Below, piece after piece: positions 1 to 8,100 of a stretch of 64,000 nucleotides of DNA. The DNA comes from an uncultured Collinsella sp. (GTDB lineage Bacteria > Actinomycetota > Coriobacteriia > Coriobacteriales > Coriobacteriaceae). The notes under the pieces are model-generated. The model did no database searches and was not told where the DNA came from. It saw only the letters and a program-made list of their open reading frames with translations. How positions within the stretch are numbered: position 1 is the stretch's first letter; each line of letters starts with the position of its first letter. The DNA lies in assembly GCA_905197665.1 (NCBI GenBank), contig CAJJZP010000015.1, positions 1 to 64,000 of the forward strand, written 5' to 3'. The position numbers and the translations under genes are program-made.

Positions 1-281
1 CCCGCGGCGCGGCTGGCGGCGAGCCCGGGCAGGTGGGCGACCGCCAGCCCCGCGGCGCGGGCGCGCCGCACGGCGAGGGACCCTATGTTGCGGAACTGGT
101 CGACGACGACGAGCGTGCCGGCGGGCGCGGAGGCGAACAGCGCGTCGAGCTCGGCCTCCCTGTTGCGGACGGGGGCGCTGGCCAGCACCTCCCCGCCGCG
201 GTCGACCAGGCAGGCCCAGTGGGAGGACTTGCCGACGTCCAGGCCGAGCACGGCCGCGGGCCTGGTGGATGGCGCTTTCAC
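1..281 (-). CDS. IS110-family transposase/recombinase, N-terminal part (runs off the window)
   Basis: DEDD-type recombinase that moves IS110 elements without staggered target duplication. The visible protein starts V-K-A-P-S-T-R-P and carries the RuvC-like first strand LGLDVGKSSHWACLVD (residues about 12-27, first catalytic Asp in LDVGK), then the typical VLASAPVRNREAELDALF and TLVVVDQFRNIGSLAV segments, matching the N-terminal DEDD_Tnp_IS110 domain. The GTG start at 281 is chosen because a good ribosome site (GGAAGGA, about 288-294 on the opposite strand) lies just upstream. The C-terminal domain with the catalytic serine is beyond the window edge, so intactness cannot be judged. Neighbouring plus-strand open frames are shadows of it. 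Confidence 0.75.
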   Translation of the reverse strand, partial: MKAPSTRPAAVLGLDVGKSSHWACLVDRGGEVLASAPVRNREAELDALFASAPAGTLVVVDQFRNIGSLAVRRARAAGLAVAHLPGLAASRAA

Positions 282-520
282 GGTGGTATCCTTCCGGTAG
301 TCGTTCGACCGGATGGCCTCCCCCTCGGCACTCACATTACCAGCCGCGGCCTCTGCCCGGCACTTTCCTATCAGCCGTCGGGGGCGGCGCGTCCCGCGCC
401 GGCAGCACCCAACGGGCCCTCTCGGGGGCAGGGACGTTCGGCCGTGCGCGGGCGCCCGGTCGGCGGCCCGTTCTGGGCGCGCCTCAATCGTAGCCCGAGA
501 CGGGCCCGGGCTGACAATTT
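282..520 (-). ncRNA. Candidate bridge/seek RNA region of the IS110 element
   Basis: About 230 GC-rich bases between the recombinase start and the apparent element end carry no convincing gene. In IS110-group elements the non-coding leader between left end and recombinase encodes the bridge RNA that pairs with donor and target DNA. Position, length and orientation fit; I have not folded it, and the loops matching the flanks cannot be assigned without the other element end. Inference from family knowledge. Confidence 0.35.
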
Positions 521-530
521 CGACTGTAAT

Positions 531-585
531 GGACGTTCTTAAACGACTAGTCATTAAAGAACGTCCCCAATGACTATTCTTTTTT
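531..585 (+). terminator. Inverted repeat at the element/host junction, possible terminator
   Basis: A perfect 10-bp inverted repeat (GGACGTTCTT at 531-540, complement at 557-566) with GACTAGTC in its loop is followed, 13 bases on, by six T (580-585). The gap between stem and T run is long for an intrinsic terminator, so it may instead be the end of a repeat: CCCCAATGACT here also occurs at 51462-51472. Confidence 0.35.
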
Positions 586-586
586 G

Positions 587-897
587 ACGGTTTGCTAGAG
601 CATAACTAACGAAATTAGTCAAGTCACGTCTGTTTAAACAAAATATCGAAGAGTAAAGCAGGTTCTTATCCGATTTAAATCGGTATTAATGAATGCTGTG
701 CTTATATCTGTTTTCTAAGATGGTCAAACTAATTATGTTTAGCGAGGAATAGCTGAAAACCAGCGATGTAACCAATTTGTAACAAAGCAGGACGTTTAAA
801 CAGATAATCCAACCGTTCACATTTTTTCCTATAATTTTGCCACGCTTGCGGCTATACTCTTTTTTGTCTTGTAGGAATTACGTAGACAAAAAGGAGG
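587..897 (+). promoter_or_regulatory. AT-rich control region of the mannose PTS operon
   Basis: About 300 AT-rich bases with no gene lie before the PTS operon. It contains two copies of the palindrome GTTTAAAC (632-639 and 794-801, 162 bases apart), a TATAAT hexamer at 830-835 and a TATACT hexamer at 853-858, then a strong ribosome site AAGGAGG (891-897). No convincing -35 pairs with either hexamer and no clear sigma-54 -24/-12 element is seen, although mannose-family PTS operons often use one in Firmicutes. The palindromes are candidate regulator sites. Confidence 0.4.
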
Positions 898-904
898 TTA
901 TGTG

Positions 905-1894
905 ATGGTAAGTATTGTTCTTGCTAGCCATGGTGACTTGGCGGCTGGAATCAAGCAGACGGGCTCGATGGTCTTTGGCGATCAGCCGTCTGTAGCCGTG
1001 GTCTCGCTCGAGCCGAGCATGGGCCCCGACGACTTCCGAGCCAAGGTCGAGGAAGCAGTCGCTTCCTTCGAGGACCAGGAGCAGGTGCTCTTCCTCGTTG
1101 ATCTGTGGGGCGGCACGCCCTTCAACCAGATCAGCGGTCTCATCGAGGGCCATGATTCCTGGGCTATCGTCACCGGTGTCAACCTGCCTATGCTCATCGA
1201 GGCATATTCGCAGCGCTTTGACGCAAAGAACACTGCACATGCGATCGCAAAACATCTCGTGACTGAGGCTAAGGCCGGCGTGCGCGTCAAGCCCGAGTCT
1301 CTGGAGCCCGAGGAGAAGAAGCCGGCTGCGGCCGCCGCTGCTCCTGCGGGTGCCATTCCTCCGGGAACGGTGATCGGCGACGGGCACATCAAGATCGCCC
1401 ACGTCCGTATCGACACGCGTCTGCTGCATGGTCAGGTGGCCACCACGTGGACCAAGCAGATCAACCCCAACCGCATCATCGTGGTCTCCGACGGCGTTGC
1501 TCACGACGAGCTCCGCAAGACCATGATCGAGCAGGCTGCCCCTCCGGGAGTCCACGCCAACGTCGTGCCCATCAAGAAGATGGCCGAGGTCGTCAAGGAC
1601 ACGCGCTTTGGCGACACCAAGGCGATGCTGCTCTTCGAGAACCCGCAGGATCTGCTCAGGGCCATCGAGGCCGGCGTCGACATCAAGGAAGCCAACATCG
1701 GTTCCATGGCCCACTCCAAGGGCAAGGTCGTCGTCACTAACGCCGTCGCCATGGGCGATGACGACGTCAAGACCATCGAGGCTCTCAAGGCCAAGGGCGT
1801 CAAGTTCGAGGTCCGCAAGGTTCCTTCGGATTCCTCCGAGGATCTCGACGCCATGTTGAAGAAAGCTAAGGCCGAACTGGCCGCTCAAGCATAG
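905..1894 (+). CDS. manX: PTS mannose/fructose/sorbose-family EIIAB component
   Basis: Cytoplasmic phosphocarrier of a mannose-family phosphotransferase system, passing phosphate from HPr to EIIB and on to the incoming sugar. The 329-residue protein has an EIIA(Man) domain at about 1-130 with phosphorylation site His9 in LASHGDLA, an Ala-rich linker near 140-150 (AAAAAAPAG) and an EIIB(Man) domain from about 160 with the second site near His175 in DTRLLHGQV. The two-domain order and length equal E. coli ManX. ATG 905 is preferred over the GTG at 902 because it sits 7 bases after the AAGGAGG site. First gene of manXYZ; the next start is 18 bases downstream. The sugar specificity cannot be read from sequence; mannose, glucose or another hexose or amino sugar are possible. 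Confidence 0.93.
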   Translation: MVSIVLASHGDLAAGIKQTGSMVFGDQPSVAVVSLEPSMGPDDFRAKVEEAVASFEDQEQVLFLVDLWGGTPFNQISGLIEGHDSWAIVTGVNLPMLIEAYSQRFDAKNTAHAIAKHLVTEAKAGVRVKPESLEPEEKKPAAAAAAPAGAIPPGTVIGDGHIKIAHVRIDTRLLHGQVATTWTKQINPNRIIVVSDGVAHDELRKTMIEQAAPPGVHANVVPIKKMAEVVKDTRFGDTKAMLLFENPQDLLRAIEAGVDIKEANIGSMAHSKGKVVVTNAVAMGDDDVKTIEALKAKGVKFEVRKVPSDSSEDLDAMLKKAKAELAAQA

Positions 1895-1912
1895 TAAAGG
1901 AGGGTCCGATAC

Positions 1913-2731
1913 ATGTCTGCAATCACTATTCTGCTTGTTGCGATTGTCGCGTTGCTTGCCGGTATGGAAGGCATTCTGGATGAGTTCCAGTTCCATCAGC
2001 CGCTCGTGGCATGCACGCTTATCGGTCTCGTAACCGGTCACCTTCAGGAGGGCATCCTCCTGGGCGGTTCGCTCCAGATGATGGCCCTTGGCTGGGCTAA
2101 CGTCGGCGCCGCCGTCGCGCCTGACGCCGCTCTGGCCTCGGTCGCTTCTTCGATCATCATGGTGCTCGCCCTCAACGGTGGCGCCACTGATTCGGCCAAG
2201 GCCGTTACCGCCGCTATCGCCGTCGCCGTCCCGCTGTCGGTCGCTGGCCTGTTCCTGACCATGATCTGCCGTACCCTGGCTACCGCTATGGTTCACGGCA
2301 TGGACGCCTGCGCCGAGAAGGGCGACTTCGCCGGCATCGAGCGTTGGCAGTACGCCGGCATCCTCATGCAGGGTGTTCGTATCGCCATCCCGGCAGTACT
2401 TCTGTGCATCATCCCGGCCGAGGCCGTTACCAACGCGCTTAACGCTATGCCCGATTGGCTGTCCGGCGGCATGGCTGTCGGCGGCGGCATGGTCGCTTCC
2501 GTCGGTTACGCCATGGTCATCAACATGATGGCCACCAAGGAGACCTGGCCGTTCTTCATCCTCGGCTTTGTCCTTGCTGCCATCCCTCAGCTCACGCTGA
2601 TCGCCCTTGGCCTCATCGGCATCTCCCTTGCCCTCATCTACCTTGGCCTTAAGGATTTGGCCAAGCAGGGTGGCGGCATGGGCGGTGGCTCCGGTGACCC
2701 GCTCGGCGACATTCTGAACGATTACGAGTAG
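1913..2731 (+). CDS. manY: PTS mannose-family EIIC membrane component
   Basis: Membrane subunit that, with EIID, forms the sugar channel. The 272-residue protein is almost wholly hydrophobic and opens with the family start AITILLVAIVALLAGMEG followed by QPLVACTLIGLVTGHLQEGI and LGGSLQMMALGWANVGAA, hallmarks of EII-Sor/EIIC(Man). Length agrees with the usual 265-270 residues. A ribosome site AAAGGAGGG lies 10-15 bases upstream of ATG 1913. Located between the EIIAB and EIID genes and presumably cotranscribed with them. The C terminus is Gly-rich (GGGMGGGSGD). Confidence 0.93.
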   Translation: MSAITILLVAIVALLAGMEGILDEFQFHQPLVACTLIGLVTGHLQEGILLGGSLQMMALGWANVGAAVAPDAALASVASSIIMVLALNGGATDSAKAVTAAIAVAVPLSVAGLFLTMICRTLATAMVHGMDACAEKGDFAGIERWQYAGILMQGVRIAIPAVLLCIIPAEAVTNALNAMPDWLSGGMAVGGGMVASVGYAMVINMMATKETWPFFILGFVLAAIPQLTLIALGLIGISLALIYLGLKDLAKQGGGMGGGSGDPLGDILNDYE

Positions 2732-2747
2732 GAGGGGAGTGATACAT

Positions 2748-3668
2748 ATGGCAGAGAACAAGATTCAGCTCACCAAGGCTGACCGTAAGAAGGTTTGCTT
2801 CCGTCATCAGTTCCTTCAGGGCTCGTGGAACTACGAGCGTATGCAGAACGGCGGCTGGTGCTTCGCAATGATCCCTGCGATCAAGAAGCTCTACACCAGC
2901 AAGGATGACCAGATTGCCGCTCTTAAGCGCCACCTGGAGTTCTATAACACCCACCCCTATGTTTCCGCCCCCGTCATTGGCGTTACCCTCGCCCTCGAGG
3001 AAGAGCGCGCCAACGGTGCTCCGATTGACGACGTCGCCATTCAGGGCGTCAAGGTCGGTATGATGGGCCCGCTCGCCGGCGTCGGCGACCCCGCCTTCTG
3101 GTTCACCCTTCGCCCGATTCTGGGCGCACTGGGCGCTTCCCTGGCCCTGTCCGGCAGCATCGCCGGTCCGCTGCTGTTCTTCTTCGCGTGGAACATCATC
3201 CGTTACGCCTTCCTGTGGTACACGCAGGAGTTTGGCTACAAGGTCGGCTCCTCCATCGCCAAGGACCTCTCCGGCGGTCTGATGGGCAAGGTCACCGAGG
3301 GTGCTTCCATCCTGGGTATGTTCATCATCGGCGCCCTGGTCGAGCGCTGGGTGTCCATCTCCTTCACCCCGGTCGTCTCCAAGGTCACGCAGTCCGCTGG
3401 CGCCTATATCGACTGGGCCAACCTGCCCGCCGGTTCTGAGGGCATCAAGCAGGCATTGACGATGTACAGCTCTGTCGGTGCCAACGCACTCGACCCGGTG
3501 AAGGTCACCACGCTTCAGGCCAACCTCGATCAGCTCATCCCCGGCCTTGCCGCCGTGTGCCTGACCCTTCTGGTCTGCAAGCTCCTCAAGAAGAAGGTCA
3601 GCCCGATCGTCATCATCCTGGCTCTCTTCGCCGTCGGCATCATCGGTCGCGTCTGCGGCTTCATGTAA
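2748..3668 (+). CDS. manZ: PTS mannose-family EIID membrane component
   Basis: Second membrane subunit of the mannose-type permease; EIID is unique to this PTS family and completes the translocation unit with EIIC. The 306-residue protein begins MAENKIQLTKADRKKVCFRHQFLQGSWNYERMQ and shows the typical GWCFAMIPAIKKLY, HLEFYNTHPY and MMGPLAGVGDPAFWFTLRP segments. The GTG at 2739 is in frame, but ATG 2748 has better spacing from GGAGGGG (2731-2737). The ribosome site overlaps the stop of the EIIC gene, so translation is probably coupled. An intrinsic terminator follows at 3725-3760. EIIC/EIID of this family also serve as bacteriocin and phage receptors in other bacteria; nothing here tests that. 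Confidence 0.93.
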   Translation: MAENKIQLTKADRKKVCFRHQFLQGSWNYERMQNGGWCFAMIPAIKKLYTSKDDQIAALKRHLEFYNTHPYVSAPVIGVTLALEEERANGAPIDDVAIQGVKVGMMGPLAGVGDPAFWFTLRPILGALGASLALSGSIAGPLLFFFAWNIIRYAFLWYTQEFGYKVGSSIAKDLSGGLMGKVTEGASILGMFIIGALVERWVSISFTPVVSKVTQSAGAYIDWANLPAGSEGIKQALTMYSSVGANALDPVKVTTLQANLDQLIPGLAAVCLTLLVCKLLKKKVSPIVIILALFAVGIIGRVCGFM

Positions 3669-3718
3669 GCACGCTTCGGCTTAAGACCGAGAGTTGCTAG
3701 GCAAGGGCTTTTGAGTCA

Positions 3719-3770
3719 TTGAAACGGACCGCACCCGGTGGGTACACTGGATGCGGTCCGATTGTTTTTA
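3719..3770 (+). terminator. Operon terminator overlapping a promoter for the next gene
   Basis: Stem CGGACCGCA (3725-3733) with TGCGGTCCG (3752-3760) and tail ATTGTTTTTA ends the manXYZ transcript. The same DNA holds a fair sigma-70 promoter: TTGAAA (3719-3724), 18-base spacer, TACACT (3743-3748), predicting a start near 3755. The downstream gene can thus be read from its own promoter whose spacer lies inside the terminator stem. Confidence 0.65.
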
Positions 3771-3788
3771 TTGGAGGGCGAGGCGCGT

Positions 3789-4187
3789 ATGGCGCAATCT
3801 CAGAACAGCACGGTCGATCTGGCAACGCCGGCAACCTGCCTGATGGGGCTTACCAGTCACGGTAACGTGATGGTGGGCAATAAGGCGTTTGAGTACTATA
3901 ACGAGCGTAATCCCGAGGATTATATCCAAATCCCGTGGGACGAGGTCGACTATATTGCCGCCGAGGTTTTGCGCGGCACCAAGAAGATTACGCGTTTTGC
4001 CATCTTTACCAAAGAGAATGGCCACTTTACGTTTTCGACGCGCAATGACAAGGAAACGCTTCGCGCGGTGCGTAAGTACATTGACGAGGACAGGCTCGTT
4101 CGTTCGCCCGATTTTATCGACGTGACCGCCAAGGGCGCCAAGAGCATCCCCTCCGTCATCAAGAACCTTTTCCACAAAGGCAACTAG
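3789..4187 (+). CDS. manO: DUF956 family protein, ManO-type gene of mannose PTS operons
   Basis: Small cytoplasmic protein of 132 residues of the DUF956 family, which in Firmicutes is almost always encoded directly after mannose-family PTS genes and is called ManO; its biochemical role is not established. Recognisable parts are the start VDLATPATCLMGLTSHGNVM, then VGNKAFEYYNERNPEDYIQI and WDEVDYIAAEVLRGTKKITRF, with a basic C terminus. ATG 3789 is chosen over the far upstream GTG at 3738 because that one lies inside the terminator hairpin; GGAGGG at 3773-3778 serves ATG 3789 with a rather long spacing. It follows the PTS terminator and has its own promoter, so its level may differ from that of the permease. 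Confidence 0.8.
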   Translation: MAQSQNSTVDLATPATCLMGLTSHGNVMVGNKAFEYYNERNPEDYIQIPWDEVDYIAAEVLRGTKKITRFAIFTKENGHFTFSTRNDKETLRAVRKYIDEDRLVRSPDFIDVTAKGAKSIPSVIKNLFHKGN

Positions 4188-4190
4188 CCA

Positions 4191-4227
4191 TTGGTAGCGG
4201 TGTAAATCTGCTACACTAGTACAACAT
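4191..4227 (+). promoter_or_regulatory. Possible promoter of the tRNA-Arg gene
   Basis: TTGGTA (4191-4196) and TACACT (4212-4217) stand 15 bases apart, ending 10 bases before the tRNA. The spacer is short, so this is only a candidate. Confidence 0.35.
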
Positions 4228-4303
4228 GCCTCCGTAGCTCAGGGGATAGAGCACCGCTCTCCTAAAGCGGGTGTCGACGGTTCGAATCCGCCCGGGGGCA
4301 CCA
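4228..4303 (+). tRNA. tRNA-Arg (anticodon CCT)
   Basis: A 76-base tRNA with acceptor stem GCCTCCG/CGGGGGC (one G-U pair), D-arm around GCTCAGGGGATAGAGC, anticodon stem CCGCT/AGCGG with loop CTCCTAA (anticodon CCT), T-arm with GGTTCGAATCC and an encoded CCA end. It reads AGG codons. Its 3' part from the anticodon loop on serves as attachment site: the integrated element has rebuilt an intact tRNA on the left side. Confidence 0.95.
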
Positions 4304-4304
4304 G
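4258..4304 (+). repeat. attL: 47-bp direct repeat in the tRNA-Arg 3' half
   Basis: Identical to 17872-17918 over 47 bases, starting in the anticodon stem/loop (TCTCCTAAAGCGG) and ending one base after CCA. The left copy keeps the tRNA intact. Confidence 0.92.
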
Positions 4305-4312
4305 AAAAATCG

Positions 4313-4352
4313 CAGGTCAGGAGTTAATTTTGCTTCTGACCTGTTCTGGTTT
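4313..4352 (+). terminator. Terminator downstream of the tRNA
   Basis: Stem CAGGTCAG (4313-4320) with CTGACCTG (4336-4343), tail TTCTGGTTTT. It belongs to the element side of attL, so integration supplied the tRNA gene with a new terminator. Confidence 0.65.
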
Positions 4353-4384
4353 TAGGGTTAAGAACTGCTTTTGTTTGTAAATCT

Positions 4385-4600
4385 GGTAAGTAAATAATTT
4401 AACTTACCGAGTTTTCCACTGAAAACAGGAAATCACCATTTTGGGGATAAAAAGTTTTCAACAGCCGTTAGTCGGTTCCATTTTGGTGAAGCGCTTCCTC
4501 AATTTGGGTAAAAAATTTCACCATTTTGATGATTCGGCTGCTTTGAGTTTTTGATAAGAACGCCTGTTCAGAAGCTTGCGCAATACCCATTTTGGTGAAA
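4385..4600. repeat. Phased dyad repeats near attL, candidate integrase arm sites or operators
   Basis: Four copies of a motif related to the dyad TCACCATTTTGGTGA occur at about 4433-4447, 4476-4490, 4518-4532 and 4586-4599, the first three 42-43 bases apart (four helical turns). Each copy has one good and one degraded arm. Just before them are two inverted repeats, GGTAAGT/ACTTACC (4385-4391/4402-4408) and GTTTTC/GAAAAC (4411-4416/4421-4426). No gene is seen in 4304-4752. Confidence 0.5.
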
Positions 4601-4631
4601 CCAATTAATAGAGAAATATACTATAAAGATA

Positions 4632-4750
4632 TAGGGACGGCGATGCCGTCCTCTTCGCTCGCGAAGCTCGCTGCGCGGTCACGTGCCGTGACCTTGCCGC
4701 CGGCTGTGCCGTCGATTGATTCGCTCACTGCGTTCGCTGATTGATTGATG
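4632..4750. repeat. Cluster of short palindromes
   Basis: Consecutive small inverted repeats: GGGACGGC/GCCGTCCT near 4634-4652, CTTCGCTCGCGAAG near 4653-4667 and GGTCACG/CGTGACC near 4677-4693, then GATTGATTCGCTCACTGCGTTCGCTGATTGATTG-like symmetry to 4748. They lie in the 3' flank of the minus-strand XRE gene and may act as its terminator, or be part of a transfer or replication site. Confidence 0.35.
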
Positions 4751-4752
4751 GA

Positions 4753-5001
4753 CTAATCCGTTTTCTCAGTCACACCAGTCATGAGTGCAGCGATTGTCAT
4801 GTCGAATCCGTTAGCAATTTTACAGAGGTTAGAAAGACTGACATTTCTTCGTCCGACCTCTATCGAGGCGTAGTAAGACCTGTCCATGCCGATGCGATTC
4901 GCAAATTGTACTTGAGAGTAACCAGACTTTGATCTTAATTCTTTGCAGCGTAGACCAAAGGATCGTTGTAGCGGCGAGATATCCATGACAAAAAGAGTCA
5001 T
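4753..5001 (-). CDS. XRE-family helix-turn-helix regulator
   Basis: Small DNA-binding protein of 82 residues made almost entirely of one HTH_3 domain: FGLRCKELRSKSGYSQVQFA, then NRIGMDRSYYASIEVGRRNV and SLSNLCKIANGFDMTIAALM. Such proteins usually repress their own promoter and neighbouring genes on mobile elements. Start choice is uncertain: ATG 5001 is possible as a leaderless start just outside a 13-bp inverted repeat, ATG 4986 is the alternative, and no Shine-Dalgarno is visible for either. It stands divergently from the giant surface-protein gene and shares a 120-base control region with it, so it is the likely regulator of that gene or of the element. Confidence 0.8.
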   Translation of the reverse strand: MTLFVMDISPLQRSFGLRCKELRSKSGYSQVQFANRIGMDRSYYASIEVGRRNVSLSNLCKIANGFDMTIAALMTGVTEKTD

Positions 5002-5042
5002 GGATTGTTGTATAAAAGCCAACGGACTATATACAACAATCC
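5002..5042. promoter_or_regulatory. Operator-like 13-bp inverted repeat between divergent genes
   Basis: GGATTGTTGTATA (5002-5014) is perfectly repeated in reverse at 5030-5042 with a 15-base centre. It abuts the XRE gene start and holds TTGTAT and TATACA hexamers at promoter-like spacing on the minus strand. Best read as the binding site for the XRE protein controlling both directions. Confidence 0.6.
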
Positions 5043-5123
5043 CTGTTAAGGCGCATAATTATCTCTATTGGAAAGCACTCTGATGCCCAGTCGGATAGGG
5101 CACGGAAAAGGAATGGAATAGCA

Positions 5124-8100
5124 ATGACTCAGGGAAAGCATTTCGCTGCCGGCGGCGATCACTTCGCCACACTGCCAAACAAAAAGATTCACGCCCCGAA
5201 GGGGATCGCGCGTCTGACCGTCACCGCGGCGACCATGGCCGCCATGACCGGATCGAGCCTCATCTCACCGTTCACGGCATTCGCCCAGACCGGTGACGGG
5301 GGCACGCAGCACCCCGCCGTGATGTCGCCGATCGCCGCCCACGCCGGCGCGGCATCCGGTGCCGGCGCGAAATCCGCCGCACAGACCATCGTGGACCTGC
5401 AGAAGGCAGTCGACGAGGCGAAGGCGAAGGAGGACGCCGCCAAGGCATCCTACGATGAGGTCGCCGGCCCCTACAACGAGGCGGCTTCCGCCCGCGACCA
5501 GGCCAAGGCATCCTACGATTCTGCAGTCAACGCCGGTACGGCAGCCGACCGTGCGGCAATGGACGAGTACGCCCGTCAGGTCGCGGAGGGCAAGGACGCC
5601 GCCGATGCCGCCGGCAAGGACCTCGAGCAGGCGAAGGCGGGTCTCGCAGACGCCAAGGCGGATGCATCCGAGAAGGACGAAGCGTACCAGTCCGCCATCA
5701 AGGCGGCCCAGAATGCCAAGGATGCCCTCGATAAAGCCAAGGCAGATGCCGTAAGCGCCACCCCGGAGGCAATCAGTGCCGCCGAGCAGGCCGTGCGTGA
5801 CGCCCAGGCTGCCGTGGACAGGGCACAGGCCGAACTTAACAACGCCAACACGACGCTTGCCGATGCTCAGTCCAAGCTGGTTGCGGCCCAGTCTGCAAAG
5901 GATTCCGCCGATGCCGTCCTCACTGCAGCCCAGCAGAACAAGGACGCGGCGGATGCGAAGGCCGCAGCCGCCAGCGCCGCCTACGAGAAGGCGAAAGCCG
6001 ACCTCGCCGCAGCGGAGGCCGGTGCGAGCGGCCCGGAGTACGATGCGGCAAAACAGAAGGTCGCGGACGCGGAGGCAGTCCTCGCTGCCGCACGAGCGAC
6101 ACAGTCCCAGTGCGAGTCCGAGCTCGAGCAGGTACAGTCCGCCGCGGCAGCGGCACAGGACGCCCTGAATGATGCCCAGGTGGCCCTCTCCGTAAAGCGG
6201 CAGGCCGCGGCCGATGCCGAATCCGGTGTGAACGCCGCCCAGTCCGCACTCGATGCCGCGAACGCCGACCTCGATGCGGCCAAGCAGGCGAATGCCGACG
6301 CCGTCGCCAAGCTGGATGCAGCGAAGCAGGCTGTCAAGGACGCTGAGTCCGCCAAGGCGGCCGCCGACGTAGAGCTCGCGAACGCCAAGGCGGCGAAGGA
6401 TACCGCAGACGCTGCCGTGACCGCCGCGCAGCAGAAGGTCGACGAGGCACAGGCGAAACTCGATTCTGCCGGCGCGCAGCTCAAGCAGGGAGCCATCGGC
6501 TTCTTCCGTGCCATGGGTGCCGATGACGCAGTCAACATCATCCTGAACGCCAAATATGCCGGAAAGACCGAAGTCGGCAATTCCAAGGACGCCACGTCCC
6601 TTGATAACATGCTCAATGCGATCAGGTGGATGAAGTCCGTCAACGACTACCGCAAGTCGGTCGGCCTGTCCGAGCTCCAGGTCACCTACAAGCTCATCGC
6701 CGGTGCCATTGCGGATGCCAACTACAGTGACACTGTGCTCGATCATGCCCGTCAATATAATTTTGCCGAAAACCTGGCATGGAATTACGGAATCGATCCG
6801 AGTGGGCAGTGGATCGAGCAGGAGAAGGGCTTTTTCGACAAGGCAACGGAGGCCCTTTATGGAGTCACCGGTCTTGTCGGCAAGGATGCCTATGATTTCT
6901 ATGCAAAGAACGGCGTCGCAATCAACCATTGGATTGCAAACAACTGCCGCTGGGAGAACGGCAGCAGCGGCACCGTCGGCCATTACATGAACATCATCAA
7001 TCCCGAACTCGCCGTTATGGGAATGGCAACCTGCACCAAGGGCACCATGTCCGGGCTTCAGACGCAGTGCTATACCGCAGAGATCTCCGGCTGGTCCGGC
7101 TCCGGTTGGAACACGAACCCCATCTCCGTCGACGAGTACGAGCAAAAGCTGACCTCCTATATCAACGGTCTCAAGAACGCCAAGAGCGCACTCGGCGCAG
7201 CCAAGGCCGATCTCGCATCCAAGAAGCAGGCAGCCGCCGGCGCCGCCGCAACCGTCCAGCAGAAGCAGGTCGCGGTGGATTCCGCACAGGCAGGTGTCGA
7301 TGCCGCGAAGCAGGGCGTTGCCGATGCCCAGCGTGCCGTCGATGCCGCAAAGGCTGATCTCGCATCCAAGCAGCAGGGCGTCACGGATGCCCAGACCGAG
7401 CTTGATGCGGCGAAATCGGACCTCGAAGCCGCCAACGCGGCAGTCGATACGGCAAAGTCGACCGTCCAGCAGAAGCAGGTCGCCTTTGATGCTGCCAACG
7501 CAGCCGTAACGACCGCACAGTCTAAGTTGGATTCCGCCAAGGCGGACACCGAGGCCAAGCAGCAGGACGTCATGGATGCGAACGCCGACCTCGCGAAGTT
7601 CTTCCAGGACGTCGCCGACGCCAAGAAGGCGCTCGATACAGCAAAGAGCGTCCATGACGCGGCGGCAGCCGATCAGGTCGAGAAGGCGACCGTCCTCGCC
7701 GCCGCCGAGCAAAAGGCGGACGCCACCGCACGCGCCCTCGCGGATGCCCAGCGTGCCGTCGATGCCGCAAAGGCCGACACCGGCGTTGCCGCCGACAGGC
7801 TTACCGGCTCCCAGACCGATCTCGATGACGCACAGTCGAACCTCGACATCCTCACCGATCTTGCCGCGAAGCTCGCAGAGGCACAGCAGCGCGAGCAGGA
7901 TGCAGTAAAGGTCGTCAATGACACCAAGGCTGCCCTCGATGCCGCGAAGGCGGATGCCATCGCCGCCGAGTCCCTGGTCTCTGCCGCCGAACAGGCAAAG
8001 GCGCAGGCAGACGCCAAGCTGTCGAAGCTGAACTCCATCGATGCCGGCGCGGCGATCGCTTCCGGCCATGACGCGAACGCGGATGACGCCCTCAACGCGC

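Larger units (their letters stand above)
1..525 (-). mobile_element. IS110-family insertion sequence, 5' part only
   Basis: GC-rich DNA holding the first 93 codons of an IS110-like recombinase on the minus strand plus a non-coding leader of about 230 bases. Base composition changes abruptly near 510-525 from GC-rich to AT-rich, which I take as the approximate element end; IS110 elements lack long terminal inverted repeats, so the exact edge cannot be read from one copy. The rest of the element lies outside the window. Confidence 0.6.

Noticed and set aside
878..2761. 627-residue minus-strand frame across the PTS genes
   Set aside because: Antisense shadow of manX and manY; His/Asp/Gly-rich composition and no start signal.
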